This document shows, piece by piece, positions 33,757-43,997 of a stretch of 64,000 bases of DNA; position 1 is the stretch's first letter, and every line of letters starts with the position of its first letter. Origin of the DNA: Ponticaulis sp. Lineage in GTDB: Bacteria; Pseudomonadota; Alphaproteobacteria; Caulobacterales; Hyphomonadaceae. The notes beneath the pieces are model-generated. The model was not told the DNA's origin and ran no database searches. It was given only the letters and a program-made list of their open reading frames with translations. The position numbers were made by a program, and so were the translations under genes. The stretch covers positions 1 to 64,000 of the forward strand of contig NZLU01000063.1 in NCBI GenBank assembly GCA_002692725.1, in the 5' to 3' direction.

Positions 33757-34191
33757 TCAGGCGTCGATCGAACTCAGGTTTCAGTTAAAGCTGCACGATT
33801 ATAGCTTTGTTTTGGTTAATAGACCTTGGGCAAGATTCAGCTTTTCCGGCAATGCCCGGGTATGACCGAATCGCATTCAGGCTTGGTATTATACCTGATC
33901 CGGACGCTATGACGTCACCTGTCTTGAGCTTGCGCCGCATGTCAGCTGAACAGGATTTGGGCATCCCGATAAGTCCTCATGAGTTGTAGTGGCAATTTGG
34001 TCACAGCCGATGATGTATGTGTTCAGCAGTCTGGACCTCTCAAATCTATCATGGCAGCTATACGCAGCTTCTATCCGCGGCCTTCTGGCCGGACGGGGGC
34101 GATCTGGGGAGAACGGGGTCTGGCTCATGCCGGGCCCCGTCGTCTTTCAAGGCCTTGAATTTGCTGAAAATACATACAGCCCCGGATTTTT
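33757..34191. other. Intergenic region, 435 bp
   Basis: No convincing gene. It separates the TipF-like gene from the 3' end of the metallo-beta-lactamase-like gene. A strong hairpin (34113-34140) is the only structure seen. A TATTAT string near 33890 could be a -10 element for a small RNA, but I cannot pair it with a -35. Confidence 0.5.
34113..34140. terminator. Long GC-rich hairpin, possible bidirectional terminator
   Basis: ACGGGGTCTGGC, loop TCAT, GCCGGGCCCCGT pairs over 12 bp with two G-T wobbles (on the plus-strand RNA). It lies 51 bp beyond the stop of the minus-strand gene at 34192 and can end its transcript. T-runs are weak on both sides (TCTTT on the plus strand). Confidence 0.5.
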
Positions 34192-35157
34192 CTACTCGTG
34201 CAGCACGACGGCGCCGTTGCGAAGAGAATGCGCGTTGAGGGAGGCCTCACCAGTTCGTTCAGTCGTTCCGATATCAGCTGGTGCGATCCAGTCGGACGCC
34301 CCGGTTCGAAGAACAAATTCCGATGCCTGACGCGGAGACGGACAGCTGCGCCCGAGCTTTTCGATGTCCATCAACCGGGCTGTCAGCCTTTGCTCCGTTG
34401 CGGTGTTTCGCATGTCCGTCAGCCGCGCTCGATCCATTGCGGGCAAATAAACCGCATCTGCAGGCCCTTCAAAAAGAAGCGCACGGCTATCGCAGGAAAA
34501 AATATCCAGTCGCTTACCCGCGTAATCCATACGGAAAGACAGAATTTCGTCACCAGTTCGATTCGTACCGGCATTGGCGAAAACCTGCACATCACCGGTA
34601 TTGAAAACCAATACATCCCGTTCCGCACCGGGAACCGGCTTTTCCGCAAACCCGGCTTGCCGCGAATCCAAACGGTTCGGATATTCGACCTGACTTATCG
34701 CGTCCGGAAGGTACAGCGCCTCATCCAGCGCGCGAACGGTTTCCAGATAAAGCGCCCCACTCACCAATAAAAGCGGTCGCTTGCGCCCATCAAACCAGGT
34801 CTCATAGCGCAGCCCGATCAGTCCGCCTGAGGAGGCTGGCGTTCCATCAAAGAGGAATACCGCATCCAAGGGTCCGATTGCGGTCCAGTCCACACTTAAC
34901 GGCGCTCCGAAAAGAAGTCTTTTGCCGCCAGCCTGAATGAGCAAACAGGGCGAGGCCACGGACAAGGCGTCGTGTTCTTTCGTTTGGCATGTTTCAATCT
35001 GAAAGCGTTCGGGCGCCGCGATTGAGGGCGCTGGCACATGCCCGATATCGACCGTCGTGTCGGCCGGGTCGGGCGACCTGACAATAAGAAAAGTCAGCAA
35101 TCCCCCGAGAACCAGTCCCGTCAACAATGATATCAACCAGGCGGATTTCTGCATCAA
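34192..35157 (-). CDS. Membrane-anchored MBL-like protein lacking metal ligands
   Basis: A 321-residue protein with one N-terminal membrane helix (SAWLISLLTGLVLGGLLTFL). Residues 70-130 follow the metallo-beta-lactamase pattern: CLLIQAGGKRLLFGAP, then GPLDAVFLFDGTPASSGGLI, then a GLRYETWFDGRKRPLLLVSG strand. Where the family has the metal motif HxHxDH there is FDGTPAS, and I find no replacement His cluster, so it should not be a hydrolase. The start codon abuts the stop of the FAH-family gene, so they form an operon. The MBL likeness was seen by eye, so it needs a profile search; a membrane scaffold or sensor is possible. Confidence 0.55.
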   Translation of the reverse strand: MMQKSAWLISLLTGLVLGGLLTFLIVRSPDPADTTVDIGHVPAPSIAAPERFQIETCQTKEHDALSVASPCLLIQAGGKRLLFGAPLSVDWTAIGPLDAVFLFDGTPASSGGLIGLRYETWFDGRKRPLLLVSGALYLETVRALDEALYLPDAISQVEYPNRLDSRQAGFAEKPVPGAERDVLVFNTGDVQVFANAGTNRTGDEILSFRMDYAGKRLDIFSCDSRALLFEGPADAVYLPAMDRARLTDMRNTATEQRLTARLMDIEKLGRSCPSPRQASEFVLRTGASDWIAPADIGTTERTGEASLNAHSLRNGAVVLHE

Positions 35158-36030
35158 CTACCCGATCCGGGTGATCGGCTCCTCGGCAATAATCGTGTGC
35201 TCAATATGCCCGATTCGGTCGATCTCAATCCGCACTGTGTCGCCAACCTTCAGGAAATTCGGGGGATTGTGGGCAACGCCCACGCCCGCCGGCGTGCCGG
35301 TGAAAATGAGGTCACCCGGTTCGAGTGGAAATGCCGCCGTGAGATGCGCGATCATGTCCGGGATCTTGTTGAGAAAATCTGCGGTGGTTCCGTCCTGGCG
35401 GAGCTCACCATTCACAAAGGTTCGCAAGCCCAAGCTGTTAAAATCACCAAGTTCTTCCGGCGTAACGATCCATGGACCAATCGGGGCGTGAGTGTCGAAC
35501 CCCTTCCCCATAATCATGGTTGGCGAAGCGCGCTGCCAGTCACGAACAGACACATCATTTCCACACGTAAAACCGGCAATGATTTCGTGCGCACGTACAG
35601 GCGGAACATGACGTCCATAACGCCCGATCACCACCACCAGCTCGGCTTCGTAATCGAGGTGTTCAGACACAGATGGCATGGTGATTGTACCAAAAGGGTC
35701 ATTGATGGCCGTTGACTGCTTCATGAACCAGGTCTGAGCCTTCGGGGGTTCTCTGCCTGTTTCGCGTGCATGGTCGGCATAGTTGAGGCCGATCCCCAGA
35801 ATTTTGCCAGGTCGTGTAATGGGTGATCTGAGATCCGTCATGACGAATTTGACTGGTGGTTCAGTACGGATCGCTTTGTCCGCGAGACGGCTCAATTCCT
35901 CCGTGTCTGTGAACATTTCCTCCAGAGAGGTCTTGCCGGTTTCTGACGCGCCAATAAGCGAAAACGCGTAGTTCTCATGGATTACAACCGGTAGGATCGA
36001 ACGATCTTTGTTCAAATTTGCAAATTTCAC
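35158..36030 (-). CDS. Fumarylacetoacetate hydrolase family protein
   Basis: A 290-residue enzyme of the FAH superfamily, which cleaves or decarboxylates dicarbonyl compounds in aromatic and sugar-acid catabolism. The C-terminal catalytic domain (about 70-290) has the metal-binding acids in HLDYEAELVVVIGR and GNDVSVRDWQ, the KGFDTHAPIGPWI motif and the GDLIFTGTPAGVG motif. IGLNYADHARE is also conserved. Likely reactions include ureidoglycolate lyase- or acylpyruvase-type chemistry; the sequence does not decide. It is the first gene of a two-gene operon and is divergent from the DUF262 gene. Confidence 0.9.
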   Translation of the reverse strand: MKFANLNKDRSILPVVIHENYAFSLIGASETGKTSLEEMFTDTEELSRLADKAIRTEPPVKFVMTDLRSPITRPGKILGIGLNYADHARETGREPPKAQTWFMKQSTAINDPFGTITMPSVSEHLDYEAELVVVIGRYGRHVPPVRAHEIIAGFTCGNDVSVRDWQRASPTMIMGKGFDTHAPIGPWIVTPEELGDFNSLGLRTFVNGELRQDGTTADFLNKIPDMIAHLTAAFPLEPGDLIFTGTPAGVGVAHNPPNFLKVGDTVRIEIDRIGHIEHTIIAEEPITRIG

Positions 36031-36102
36031 GGCTTACATCACTTGCATTCTGAGGTCTGACATAGGACGTCTAATCAGTTTTTATGCGTACCGGAAGAAT
36101 GA

Positions 36103-37764
36103 ATGAACAACGCAGGAGTAAAGGCAGAGGCGACATCGCTGCTCGAATTGCTGCAGCCAGGCCGACATTATCGCATTCCAACCTATCAGCGCAGTTATTC
36201 CTGGCAGATCGCTGATGCGACCGCATTGATCGAAGACATGATCGAGGGGCTGGACGAAGACCGTCCACATTTCCTTGGCGCAATCGTGACTGTTCAGACC
36301 AGCATTCCGGACGTGCTTGAGATTGTCGATGGGCAGCAAAGGCTGACGACGCTGTCTCTCATTCTGGCCTGCTTGCGTGATTTGATTGGTCCCGCGCCGG
36401 AAGAAGCAGAGCTCCAGAAATTCATCTCTGATCACACGCGAGAGGGCGGCTGGCGCCTGACCCTCAACCACGTCGATGCACCAATTTTCAGGTCCCTGGC
36501 TCAGAAGCCAAAGTCGACTCTGGACGTGGAAATCGAGTTTGCGCCACTGACAGATCATACGCTTCTTTATGAAAATCTGATTGCTGTGCGCGAGCATTTG
36601 AAAACGCTGTCTCAATCCGATCTGCAATCTCTTGCGACCTATATTCTCAATCATTGCCCGATTGTGCATGTGGAAGTCGCCAACCGGGATATCGGATACA
36701 AAGTCTTTCAGGTGCTCAACACACGCGGTCGCCAGCCAAGCGCACATGACATCCTGAAAACGGAATTGTTTGAACGCGCAAAGCTCACTTCAGAAGAAGG
36801 TGATCATTTTTCCCGCGCCTGGATCCAATACGAAGCCCGGCTGGGGGCGAAAGCCTTTGATGATCTGCTAAGGCAGATTCGCGCACTGCATGATCGCCAG
36901 ATGCGCGGAAATTTCGTTACAGGCTTCTGTAACACAGTGCTGGAAGCCATTCCTGCACGGCAGTTTCTCGAGACCTATCTGCCGCGTTTTGTTGACGCTT
37001 ATGTCGAACTCAATACAGGCAGCATCCGTCTTAATCGCCCGATGCCCGCGGTCGACGAACATCTCTCACGGCTCATCTCTCTGGACCATCTGGGCTGGAG
37101 AGCACCTGCCCTCCAATATCTTGTCTTTCACGAAAGGGATGCGGATACGACACGCGAATTCTTTTGTGATCTGGAACGTCTTGCGTTTGCATTGCAACTG
37201 GTGGTGCCGGATCGGGACGCCCGGGTCCGTCGGTATCGCCGATTGTCCGAAGAAGTCGTGTCGGATGCGGCTCTGTTTGCTGTGGATGGAGCGCTTTCGC
37301 TGACGCAGGAAGAGCGAGACAAACTCACTCAGCGTCTGCTAGGTCGGTTTGGCTCGGTCAGTCAAAGGCGCTCACTTGTGATCAAGCTGAACAGCCTTCT
37401 GCCCGGTGGCGAAACGGTTCGTCCTGACTCTGACGTGACGGTTGAGCACATTCTGCCACGAAATCCGGAGCCGGGTTCGACTTGGTTGGATGTCTGGCCC
37501 CATCTCGCCGAACGTCGCGAGCTTTGCGATTCCCTCGGAAATTTCTGCCTTCTCACCAAACGAGACAATCAAAGCGCTGACCGACTCGATTTCCTGGAAA
37601 AGCGAGACCAGATTTTCCGTTCCAAGATAACGGGCGGCCAGTTCGCACTCACGCGCGATGCCGCCGCCTATGCGGAGTGGACACCCGACGTGGTGAAAGA
37701 GCGGACACAGCGTCTGGTATCACTCCTGATCCGCGACTGGAAACTGGATCTGCCAGCCGGGTAA
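36103..37764 (+). CDS. DUF262-DUF1524 (GmrSD-like) protein
   Basis: A 553-residue protein uniting two domains of the GmrSD type IV restriction family. The N-terminal DUF262 (GmrS/ParB-like) domain has YRIPTYQRSYSWQ and IVDGQQRLTTLSL (about residues 24-36 and 74-86); the C-terminal DUF1524 (GmrD) domain has a His-Me/HNH-type nuclease motif VEHILPRNP (H449) and LGNFCLLTKRDNQSAD. Known relatives use nucleotide hydrolysis to cleave DNA carrying modified cytosines, for example of glucosylated phages. Here it stands alone next to metabolic genes, with no neighbour typical of a defence island. Base composition resembles the surroundings. Anti-phage function is inferred from the family only. Confidence 0.85.
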   Translation: MNNAGVKAEATSLLELLQPGRHYRIPTYQRSYSWQIADATALIEDMIEGLDEDRPHFLGAIVTVQTSIPDVLEIVDGQQRLTTLSLILACLRDLIGPAPEEAELQKFISDHTREGGWRLTLNHVDAPIFRSLAQKPKSTLDVEIEFAPLTDHTLLYENLIAVREHLKTLSQSDLQSLATYILNHCPIVHVEVANRDIGYKVFQVLNTRGRQPSAHDILKTELFERAKLTSEEGDHFSRAWIQYEARLGAKAFDDLLRQIRALHDRQMRGNFVTGFCNTVLEAIPARQFLETYLPRFVDAYVELNTGSIRLNRPMPAVDEHLSRLISLDHLGWRAPALQYLVFHERDADTTREFFCDLERLAFALQLVVPDRDARVRRYRRLSEEVVSDAALFAVDGALSLTQEERDKLTQRLLGRFGSVSQRRSLVIKLNSLLPGGETVRPDSDVTVEHILPRNPEPGSTWLDVWPHLAERRELCDSLGNFCLLTKRDNQSADRLDFLEKRDQIFRSKITGGQFALTRDAAAYAEWTPDVVKERTQRLVSLLIRDWKLDLPAG

Positions 37765-37874
37765 GGTGCAACGCGATTTGCCATAGAGGCCGTCAATCGC
37801 GTTCTTTGGGCTGGTCGCCTTTCTCAAGAGACTTTATGTTCGCCGGGAAACAGAATGCCAGAGGGAGGGCGCAC

Positions 37875-38642
37875 GTGTCTTTGTTTGATCTGAATGGAAA
37901 ATCGGCCATCATCACCGGGTCCAGCCGGGGGATTGGCAAGGCCATCGCCTATGAACTGGCCGAACACGGCGCACGTGTGACGATATCTTCCCGAAAGCCC
38001 GAGCCCTGTGCGGAAGTGGCAGCCGATATTAACGCCAAATACGGTGAAGGCACGGCCATCGCAGTTCCGGCGAATATTTCGTCAAAGGATGACCTTCAGA
38101 ATATGGTGGATGAAACCAATGCGTCCTTTGGACAGGTCGACATTGTGGTCTGCAACGCCGCCTCAAACCCGTTTTACGGATCATTGCAGGATATTTCTGA
38201 CGACCAGTTTCAGAAAATTCTGTCTAACAATGTTGTGGCCAACAATTGGTTGATCAACATGGTGCTACCTCAGATGAAAGAGCGTAAAGACGGCGCGGTG
38301 GTTATCATTTCCTCGATCGGTGGCTTGAAAGGCTCTCCCGTCATCGGCGCGTATAACATATCAAAAGCAGCAGACTTCCAGCTCGCACGGAACCTCTGCG
38401 TCGAACACGGCAAAGACAATATTCGTGTCAACTGCATCGCGCCGGGTCTCATCCGGACTGATTTTGCCCGCGCACTCTGGGAAAACCCGGAAACATTGAA
38501 ACGCGCGCTCGCCTACACGCCAATGGACCGGATTGGCGAACCAGAAGAGATTGCCGGGGCCGCAGTCTTCCTCGCGTCGAAAGCCGGGGCATATATGAAT
38601 GGCCAGATGATCGTAATCGATGGGGGGCAAACGATCACCTGA
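37875..38642 (+). CDS. Short-chain dehydrogenase/reductase
   Basis: A 255-residue SDR. TGSSRGIGKAIAYELAEHGA is the cofactor site; CNAASNPFYG replaces the classical NNAG; SSIGG and YNISKAADF give the catalytic Ser, Tyr and Lys; VNCIAPGLIRTDF follows. The start GTG at 37875 has GGAGG nine bases upstream. The fold resembles DHRS4-like or FabG-like reductases; the substrate is unknown. It lies 110 bp after the DUF262 gene and before a hybrid kinase, with no visible functional link. Confidence 0.88.
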   Translation: MSLFDLNGKSAIITGSSRGIGKAIAYELAEHGARVTISSRKPEPCAEVAADINAKYGEGTAIAVPANISSKDDLQNMVDETNASFGQVDIVVCNAASNPFYGSLQDISDDQFQKILSNNVVANNWLINMVLPQMKERKDGAVVIISSIGGLKGSPVIGAYNISKAADFQLARNLCVEHGKDNIRVNCIAPGLIRTDFARALWENPETLKRALAYTPMDRIGEPEEIAGAAVFLASKAGAYMNGQMIVIDGGQTIT

Positions 38643-38662
38643 GCGTCAGTTCTGAAGATATT

Positions 38663-38696
38663 CAGATTAAAATCTGACCAGAAGTTGATCTTCTGG
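38663..38696. terminator. Two adjacent small dyads after the SDR gene
   Basis: CAGATT-AA-AATCTG (38663-38676) and CCAGAAG-TTGAT-CTTCTGG (38678-38696) follow the SDR stop by 21 bp. There is no T-run directly after either, so termination here would be weak or Rho-dependent. Confidence 0.35.
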
Positions 38697-38860
38697 CGAG
38701 CCGCTCTGGCACTTTGACCAAACACCCCTTTTTATGGTTTTGAAACGAAATATGTCGTTTCTGTACGCACGGATGGCAGCCATCCATGATTTGAAATGGC
38801 TGGACCGGGTGCCCTTTCTGGTAGTATCCAGACTTTTTCCCGGGGGGGATGTTTAGGTAA

Positions 38861-40711
38861 GTGCTGAAAGACGCTGGCAATTCTGCGGGTGACACGCCTG
38901 ATAGTATTGGTGAATCTGTTGAACCGGATTCACCAGAGAGCCAGCGTGCGCTCAGAATCACCTCCAGACGAGACGACCATTACTTCTCGGAAACGGCTCC
39001 TCCGATCGCCCGAACACTCACGGTTTTGTGCTGTGTTCAGGCCGTTATGGGGACAATTGCGCTGCTTTTGGACATTTTTGGCGACCGGTTTTATCCGCTC
39101 CTGCACGCGATTTGCCTGTTCGCCATTCTGGTCATCAGCGCCATTCCGGTTCTCATCGCCCGCACGGGCAAAATCGAACTGTCTGCCTGGTGCTTCAATC
39201 TTACGATTTCGATCAGCGTTTTTGTACTCTGTCTCTTCACGGCAGGCATTGCCAGCGCCAGCACACCCATCCTCATTCTGCCGATTGTCTGGTCCTGGCT
39301 GACGCTCAGCCGGCCCGGAGCGCTGATTATCTGCGCTCTCTCACTGATTGAAGTTCTGATCCTCGCCTGGTGGACTGCCGCAGGATACGCGCCCCAGGAA
39401 GCGACACATCTTGCTGGATTGTCTCCGCCGCTCGGACTGGCTCTTATCTTTACCATGGTCGGCGTGTCAGCCACGATTTCAGGCTATGTCGCCTTCCGAA
39501 ACAATGCGCGTGATCGTGACCGTCTGATCCGTGCGCGAGACGCAGCCAAGAAAGCCGATCGGGCGAAGTCTGAATTTATTGCCAGTATCGCGCACGAAGT
39601 GAGAACACCACTGACCGGCCTGATGGGTATGCTTCAGCTGCTCGAGAAAGAGAAACTCGACGGTGCTCAAGCCGACATGGCCGCCACCGCCAACTCGTCT
39701 GCCAGAAATTTGCACAATCTGATCAACGATCTTTTGGACCTGTCCAAGATAGAAATAGGCGAGTTGCGCCTGCTGCCGGAACCGACTGATGTGATGGCCT
39801 TGTTTGATGAAACCGTAAAAGAGTTTCGTCAGGCCGCAGACATGAAAGGCATCAATCTGAAGGTCGAACAATCAGATGCATCTCTCTGGCTTTTGGTGGA
39901 CCCGACGCGCTTTCGACAAGTCATTTCGAACTATCTCTCGAATGCTGTGAAATTCACGGAGACAGGCGAGATAACAGCACAACTGAATGCGCTTGATGAA
40001 GAGCAATCCAAAGTCCGTTTGCGGCTAACCATTCAGGATACCGGACCTGGTATCCCAACCTCCCAAATTCGCAAAATCTTTGGTCGCTTTACTCAGGTCG
40101 ATGGCACGCAACGCTCTGAGCATCATGGAACGGGTCTTGGCCTCGCCATCGTGGCGGATCTGGCACGTCTTCAGGGCGGCGAGGCCTGGGCGGACAGTCA
40201 GGAAGGCGTCGGATCGGCCTTCCACTTTGAATGCGTCTTCAAACGCACAAGCGCGATGGATCTGCCCAAAATCCGAAACGTTGTGGAAGACTCAAGCAGC
40301 GCGACCATCCTGATTGCAGATGACAGTCTGGGCAATCAGCGGGTTTTGACGCGCGTCCTCCAGGGGCTGGGATTCAGCACGATCAGCGTCTCCAACGGCT
40401 CAGATGCCATCGTGTCGATCGCTCGTCAGAATATCGACCTCGTCCTGATGGATTTCAACATGCCCGTCAAAGACGGTCCGACAGCCTTGAAAGACATTCG
40501 ATCTTTACCTGATCCTGCGAAGAGCGAAATCCCTGTCATTGGACTGTCAGCCGATGCCTCTCAGGCGCATATGGATCGTTGGAAAGACGCCGGGGTCGAC
40601 GGTTTTGTTCATAAGCCGGTTGATTTCGCTGCCCTGGACCTCACTATCAGACGTGTGCTTGGTCAGAACCGCAATTCTGAACATGAAAACTCAGCTCGCT
40701 CTGCCAGCTAA
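38861..40711 (+). CDS. Hybrid sensor histidine kinase
   Basis: A 616-residue membrane kinase. Five or six hydrophobic helices (about residues 45-215) form the sensor part, without a recognised periplasmic domain. The HisKA box FIASIAHEVRTPLTGLMG has the phosphorylated H245; the ATPase domain shows ISNYLSNAVKF, DTGPGIP and HGTGLGLAI; the C-terminal receiver has D531 in LVLMDFNMPVKDG. GTG at 38861 was chosen as the start because AGG precedes it; no ATG is nearby. There is no separate regulator gene, so phosphate probably passes to a histidine phosphotransferase elsewhere, such as the ChpT-type system of this clade. The signal is unknown. Confidence 0.88.
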   Translation: MLKDAGNSAGDTPDSIGESVEPDSPESQRALRITSRRDDHYFSETAPPIARTLTVLCCVQAVMGTIALLLDIFGDRFYPLLHAICLFAILVISAIPVLIARTGKIELSAWCFNLTISISVFVLCLFTAGIASASTPILILPIVWSWLTLSRPGALIICALSLIEVLILAWWTAAGYAPQEATHLAGLSPPLGLALIFTMVGVSATISGYVAFRNNARDRDRLIRARDAAKKADRAKSEFIASIAHEVRTPLTGLMGMLQLLEKEKLDGAQADMAATANSSARNLHNLINDLLDLSKIEIGELRLLPEPTDVMALFDETVKEFRQAADMKGINLKVEQSDASLWLLVDPTRFRQVISNYLSNAVKFTETGEITAQLNALDEEQSKVRLRLTIQDTGPGIPTSQIRKIFGRFTQVDGTQRSEHHGTGLGLAIVADLARLQGGEAWADSQEGVGSAFHFECVFKRTSAMDLPKIRNVVEDSSSATILIADDSLGNQRVLTRVLQGLGFSTISVSNGSDAIVSIARQNIDLVLMDFNMPVKDGPTALKDIRSLPDPAKSEIPVIGLSADASQAHMDRWKDAGVDGFVHKPVDFAALDLTIRRVLGQNRNSEHENSARSAS

Positions 40712-40729
40712 TTTTCCCCGGTTTATCCC

Positions 40730-40758
40730 TTGACGCCCCATCGCGCTGTTCTTAGATG
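40730..40758 (+). promoter_or_regulatory. Housekeeping-type promoter of groESL
   Basis: TTGACG at 40730-40735, a 17-bp spacer, then TAGATG at 40753-40758. The expected start of transcription falls at about 40765, at the edge of the CIRCE element, so a repressor bound there would block it. Confidence 0.65.
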
Positions 40759-40765
40759 GCGCCTG

Positions 40766-40792
40766 TTAGCACTCGACACGCTTGAGTGCTAA
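40766..40792. promoter_or_regulatory. CIRCE operator (HrcA-binding site)
   Basis: TTAGCACTC, 9-bp spacer, GAGTGCTAA: an exact match to the CIRCE consensus. It lies between the promoter and groES, where the repressor HrcA controls chaperonin expression by feedback from GroEL. In the transcript it also forms a hairpin in the 5' untranslated region. Confidence 0.95.
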
Positions 40793-40841
40793 CACTCAAA
40801 AGACGTATTGGTATCAATCTAATTTGGAGAGAGGGACGTCA

Positions 40842-41132
40842 ATGAAATTCCGTCCGCTTCACGACCGCGTGCTTGTTCGCCGCGTCCAGGAAGAAGAAAA
40901 AACCAAAGGCGGGATCATCATCCCAGACACCGCTAAGGAAAAGCCACAGGAAGGCGAAGTTGTCGCTGTGGGTTCCGGCTCACGTGGTGACGACAACGAA
41001 CTCGTGCCTCTGGACGTTAAGTCCGGCGACCGTGTCCTGTTTGGCAAATGGTCCGGCACTGAGGTGAGCGTTGATGGTGAGGAACTCCTCATCATGAAAG
41101 AGTCCGACATTCTGGGCATTGTTGAAGCCTAG
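40842..41132 (+). CDS. groES: Co-chaperonin GroES
   Basis: A 96-residue co-chaperonin forming the heptameric lid of Gro[22 protein letters not shown] starts the protein, the mobile loop [11 protein letters not shown] is present, and the end [10 protein letters not shown] is typical. The start at 40842 has GAGAGGGA upstream. It is followed by groEL after 49 bp in a CIRCE-controlled operon. Confidence 0.98.
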   Translation: MKFRPLHDRVLVRRVQEEEKTKGGIIIPDTAKEKPQEGEVVAVGSGSRGDDNELVPLDVKSGDRVLFGKWSGTEVSVDGEELLIMKESDILGIVEA

Positions 41133-41169
41133 TTACGCCCGTCACCCATCAAATCAGTTTCAGACTTAA

Positions 41170-42828
<1,659 letters not shown>

Positions 42829-42860
42829 GCTCGCCCCCTGCCCTAAACGGCAAAAAAGAA

Positions 42861-42888
42861 AACGGCGGTCTTCGGACCGCCGTTTTTT
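42861..42888 (+). terminator. Intrinsic terminator of groESL
   Basis: AACGGCGGTC, tetraloop TTCG, GACCGCCGTT: a 10-bp perfect stem with a stable UUCG loop, followed by TTTT, 32 bp after the groEL stop. Confidence 0.95.
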
Positions 42889-42931
42889 GTTGCTTTGGTG
42901 TGTTCGGGCTCGCGCACCGGAGGAACAGCTC

Positions 42932-43696
42932 GTGATAAAAGTGCTGAAAATTATCGGCCATGTTGTCCTCGTAGTCGGACTGACAGCCATCAGCCAGCTG
43001 GGCGGACTTGCATGGCTCCTCGCGCGCTTAGTCCCAAAATACAAATTCCCGGCCTTTCTGGGCGTATACGCGCTGCTGTCAGTGGCGGCCATTTTCATTG
43101 CCCCGATGACCGGGCGTGTGCCGCTGAGCTGTCTTCCCGTTGGCGAGCTTCAGGTCCACTCGCCATTTTATTGTGCCCTCAATCGCCATTACGTTGCGCC
43201 TGAACTCAAAGTCACACTAGAGGACGCTGCACGCCAAGTTCGGGCGAGACACCCCGATACAGTGACCCAAGTGCTGGATGCGGGCTTCCCTTTTCTCAAT
43301 GGCTTTCCCCTGCTCCCCCATTTGTCCCACGAGGATGGCAGGAAAGCTGACATCGCTTTTTACTATGCGGATGAGAACGGTGACTATCTTGCGGGCAAAA
43401 CCCGATCACCCATGGGCTATTTTGCTTTTGAAGAGGGGGAGACTGTCTGCCCTCAGGCTTTTCCCACCCTTCGCTGGGATCTCGCATTTCTCCAGGGTGC
43501 ATGGCCAAACTACCGCCTCGAGAAAGAACGCATGGTGACATTGCTTTCAACACTCACAGACGATGACAGAGTCGGAAAAATCTTCCTCGAACCTTACATC
43601 GTCACGGAGTTGGGGCTTCAAAACGATAAATTGCGCTTTCAAGGCTGTCGGGCAGCGAGGCATGATGATCATATTCATGTCCAACTTAACGATTGA
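42932..43696 (+). CDS. Putative membrane-anchored LAS-type metallopeptidase
   Basis: A 254-residue protein with two N-terminal membrane helices (about residues 5-60) and an extracytoplasmic domain. The zinc pattern of LAS enzymes (M15/M74, MepA-like) can be drawn: H133-x6-D140 in SHEDGRKADIAF and H247-x-H249 in RHDDHIHVQL at the end. No family name is certain because the rest is not similar to MepA or VanX by eye. The GTG start at 42932 has GGAGG nine bases upstream. The gene follows the groESL terminator and so is probably transcribed on its own. A role in peptidoglycan trimming is inferred from the metal motif. Confidence 0.6.
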   Translation: MIKVLKIIGHVVLVVGLTAISQLGGLAWLLARLVPKYKFPAFLGVYALLSVAAIFIAPMTGRVPLSCLPVGELQVHSPFYCALNRHYVAPELKVTLEDAARQVRARHPDTVTQVLDAGFPFLNGFPLLPHLSHEDGRKADIAFYYADENGDYLAGKTRSPMGYFAFEEGETVCPQAFPTLRWDLAFLQGAWPNYRLEKERMVTLLSTLTDDDRVGKIFLEPYIVTELGLQNDKLRFQGCRAARHDDHIHVQLND

Positions 43697-43997
43697 TCTT
43701 GCCGCCGTGAGGCGTGCAACCTGTCAATCTCTTTCTGTCAGGACGATTTCCCGGAAATTATCGCCCCATTACCGAAAATTCATCGAATTACGATGAATAC
43801 ACTTGACGTTTTCCAATTAATCCTTATTGTTTATCAGTAAGGAACAGAGGGAACCGGTTGGCATTCATCACTGCCCCCTACCCCCGAGCTGCTGATCGGC
43901 TTCTCTTCTGTCCCTTTCACGTTAGCCTCTCCAGGGCGCCTGAACGCATTCTCCTATGCCGTGAATGCGTTTCAGGTTTTGAGACTGAAGCAAGCCT
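43697..43997. other. Intergenic region with promoter- and terminator-like signals
   Basis: No protein gene accepted. TTGACG at 43803-43808 is followed, after about 17 bp, by an AT-rich -10-like ATTGTT, and a 12-bp hairpin with a following TTTT ends at 43980. Together these could define a plus-strand small RNA of roughly 145 nt; see the findings. Confidence 0.4.
43939..43980 (+). terminator. Terminator-like hairpin
   Basis: CCTGAACGCATT pairs with AATGCGTTTCAGG (one bulged T) across a 13-base loop and is followed by TTTT. It lies 240 bp after the LAS-type gene and just before the convergent YbjN-like gene, so it ends rightward transcription. Confidence 0.6.

Noticed and set aside
33907..34128. 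73-codon minus-strand open frame between tipF and the MBL-like gene
   Set aside because: It shows no ribosome-binding site or family likeness, and its start overlaps the GC-rich hairpin; likely chance.
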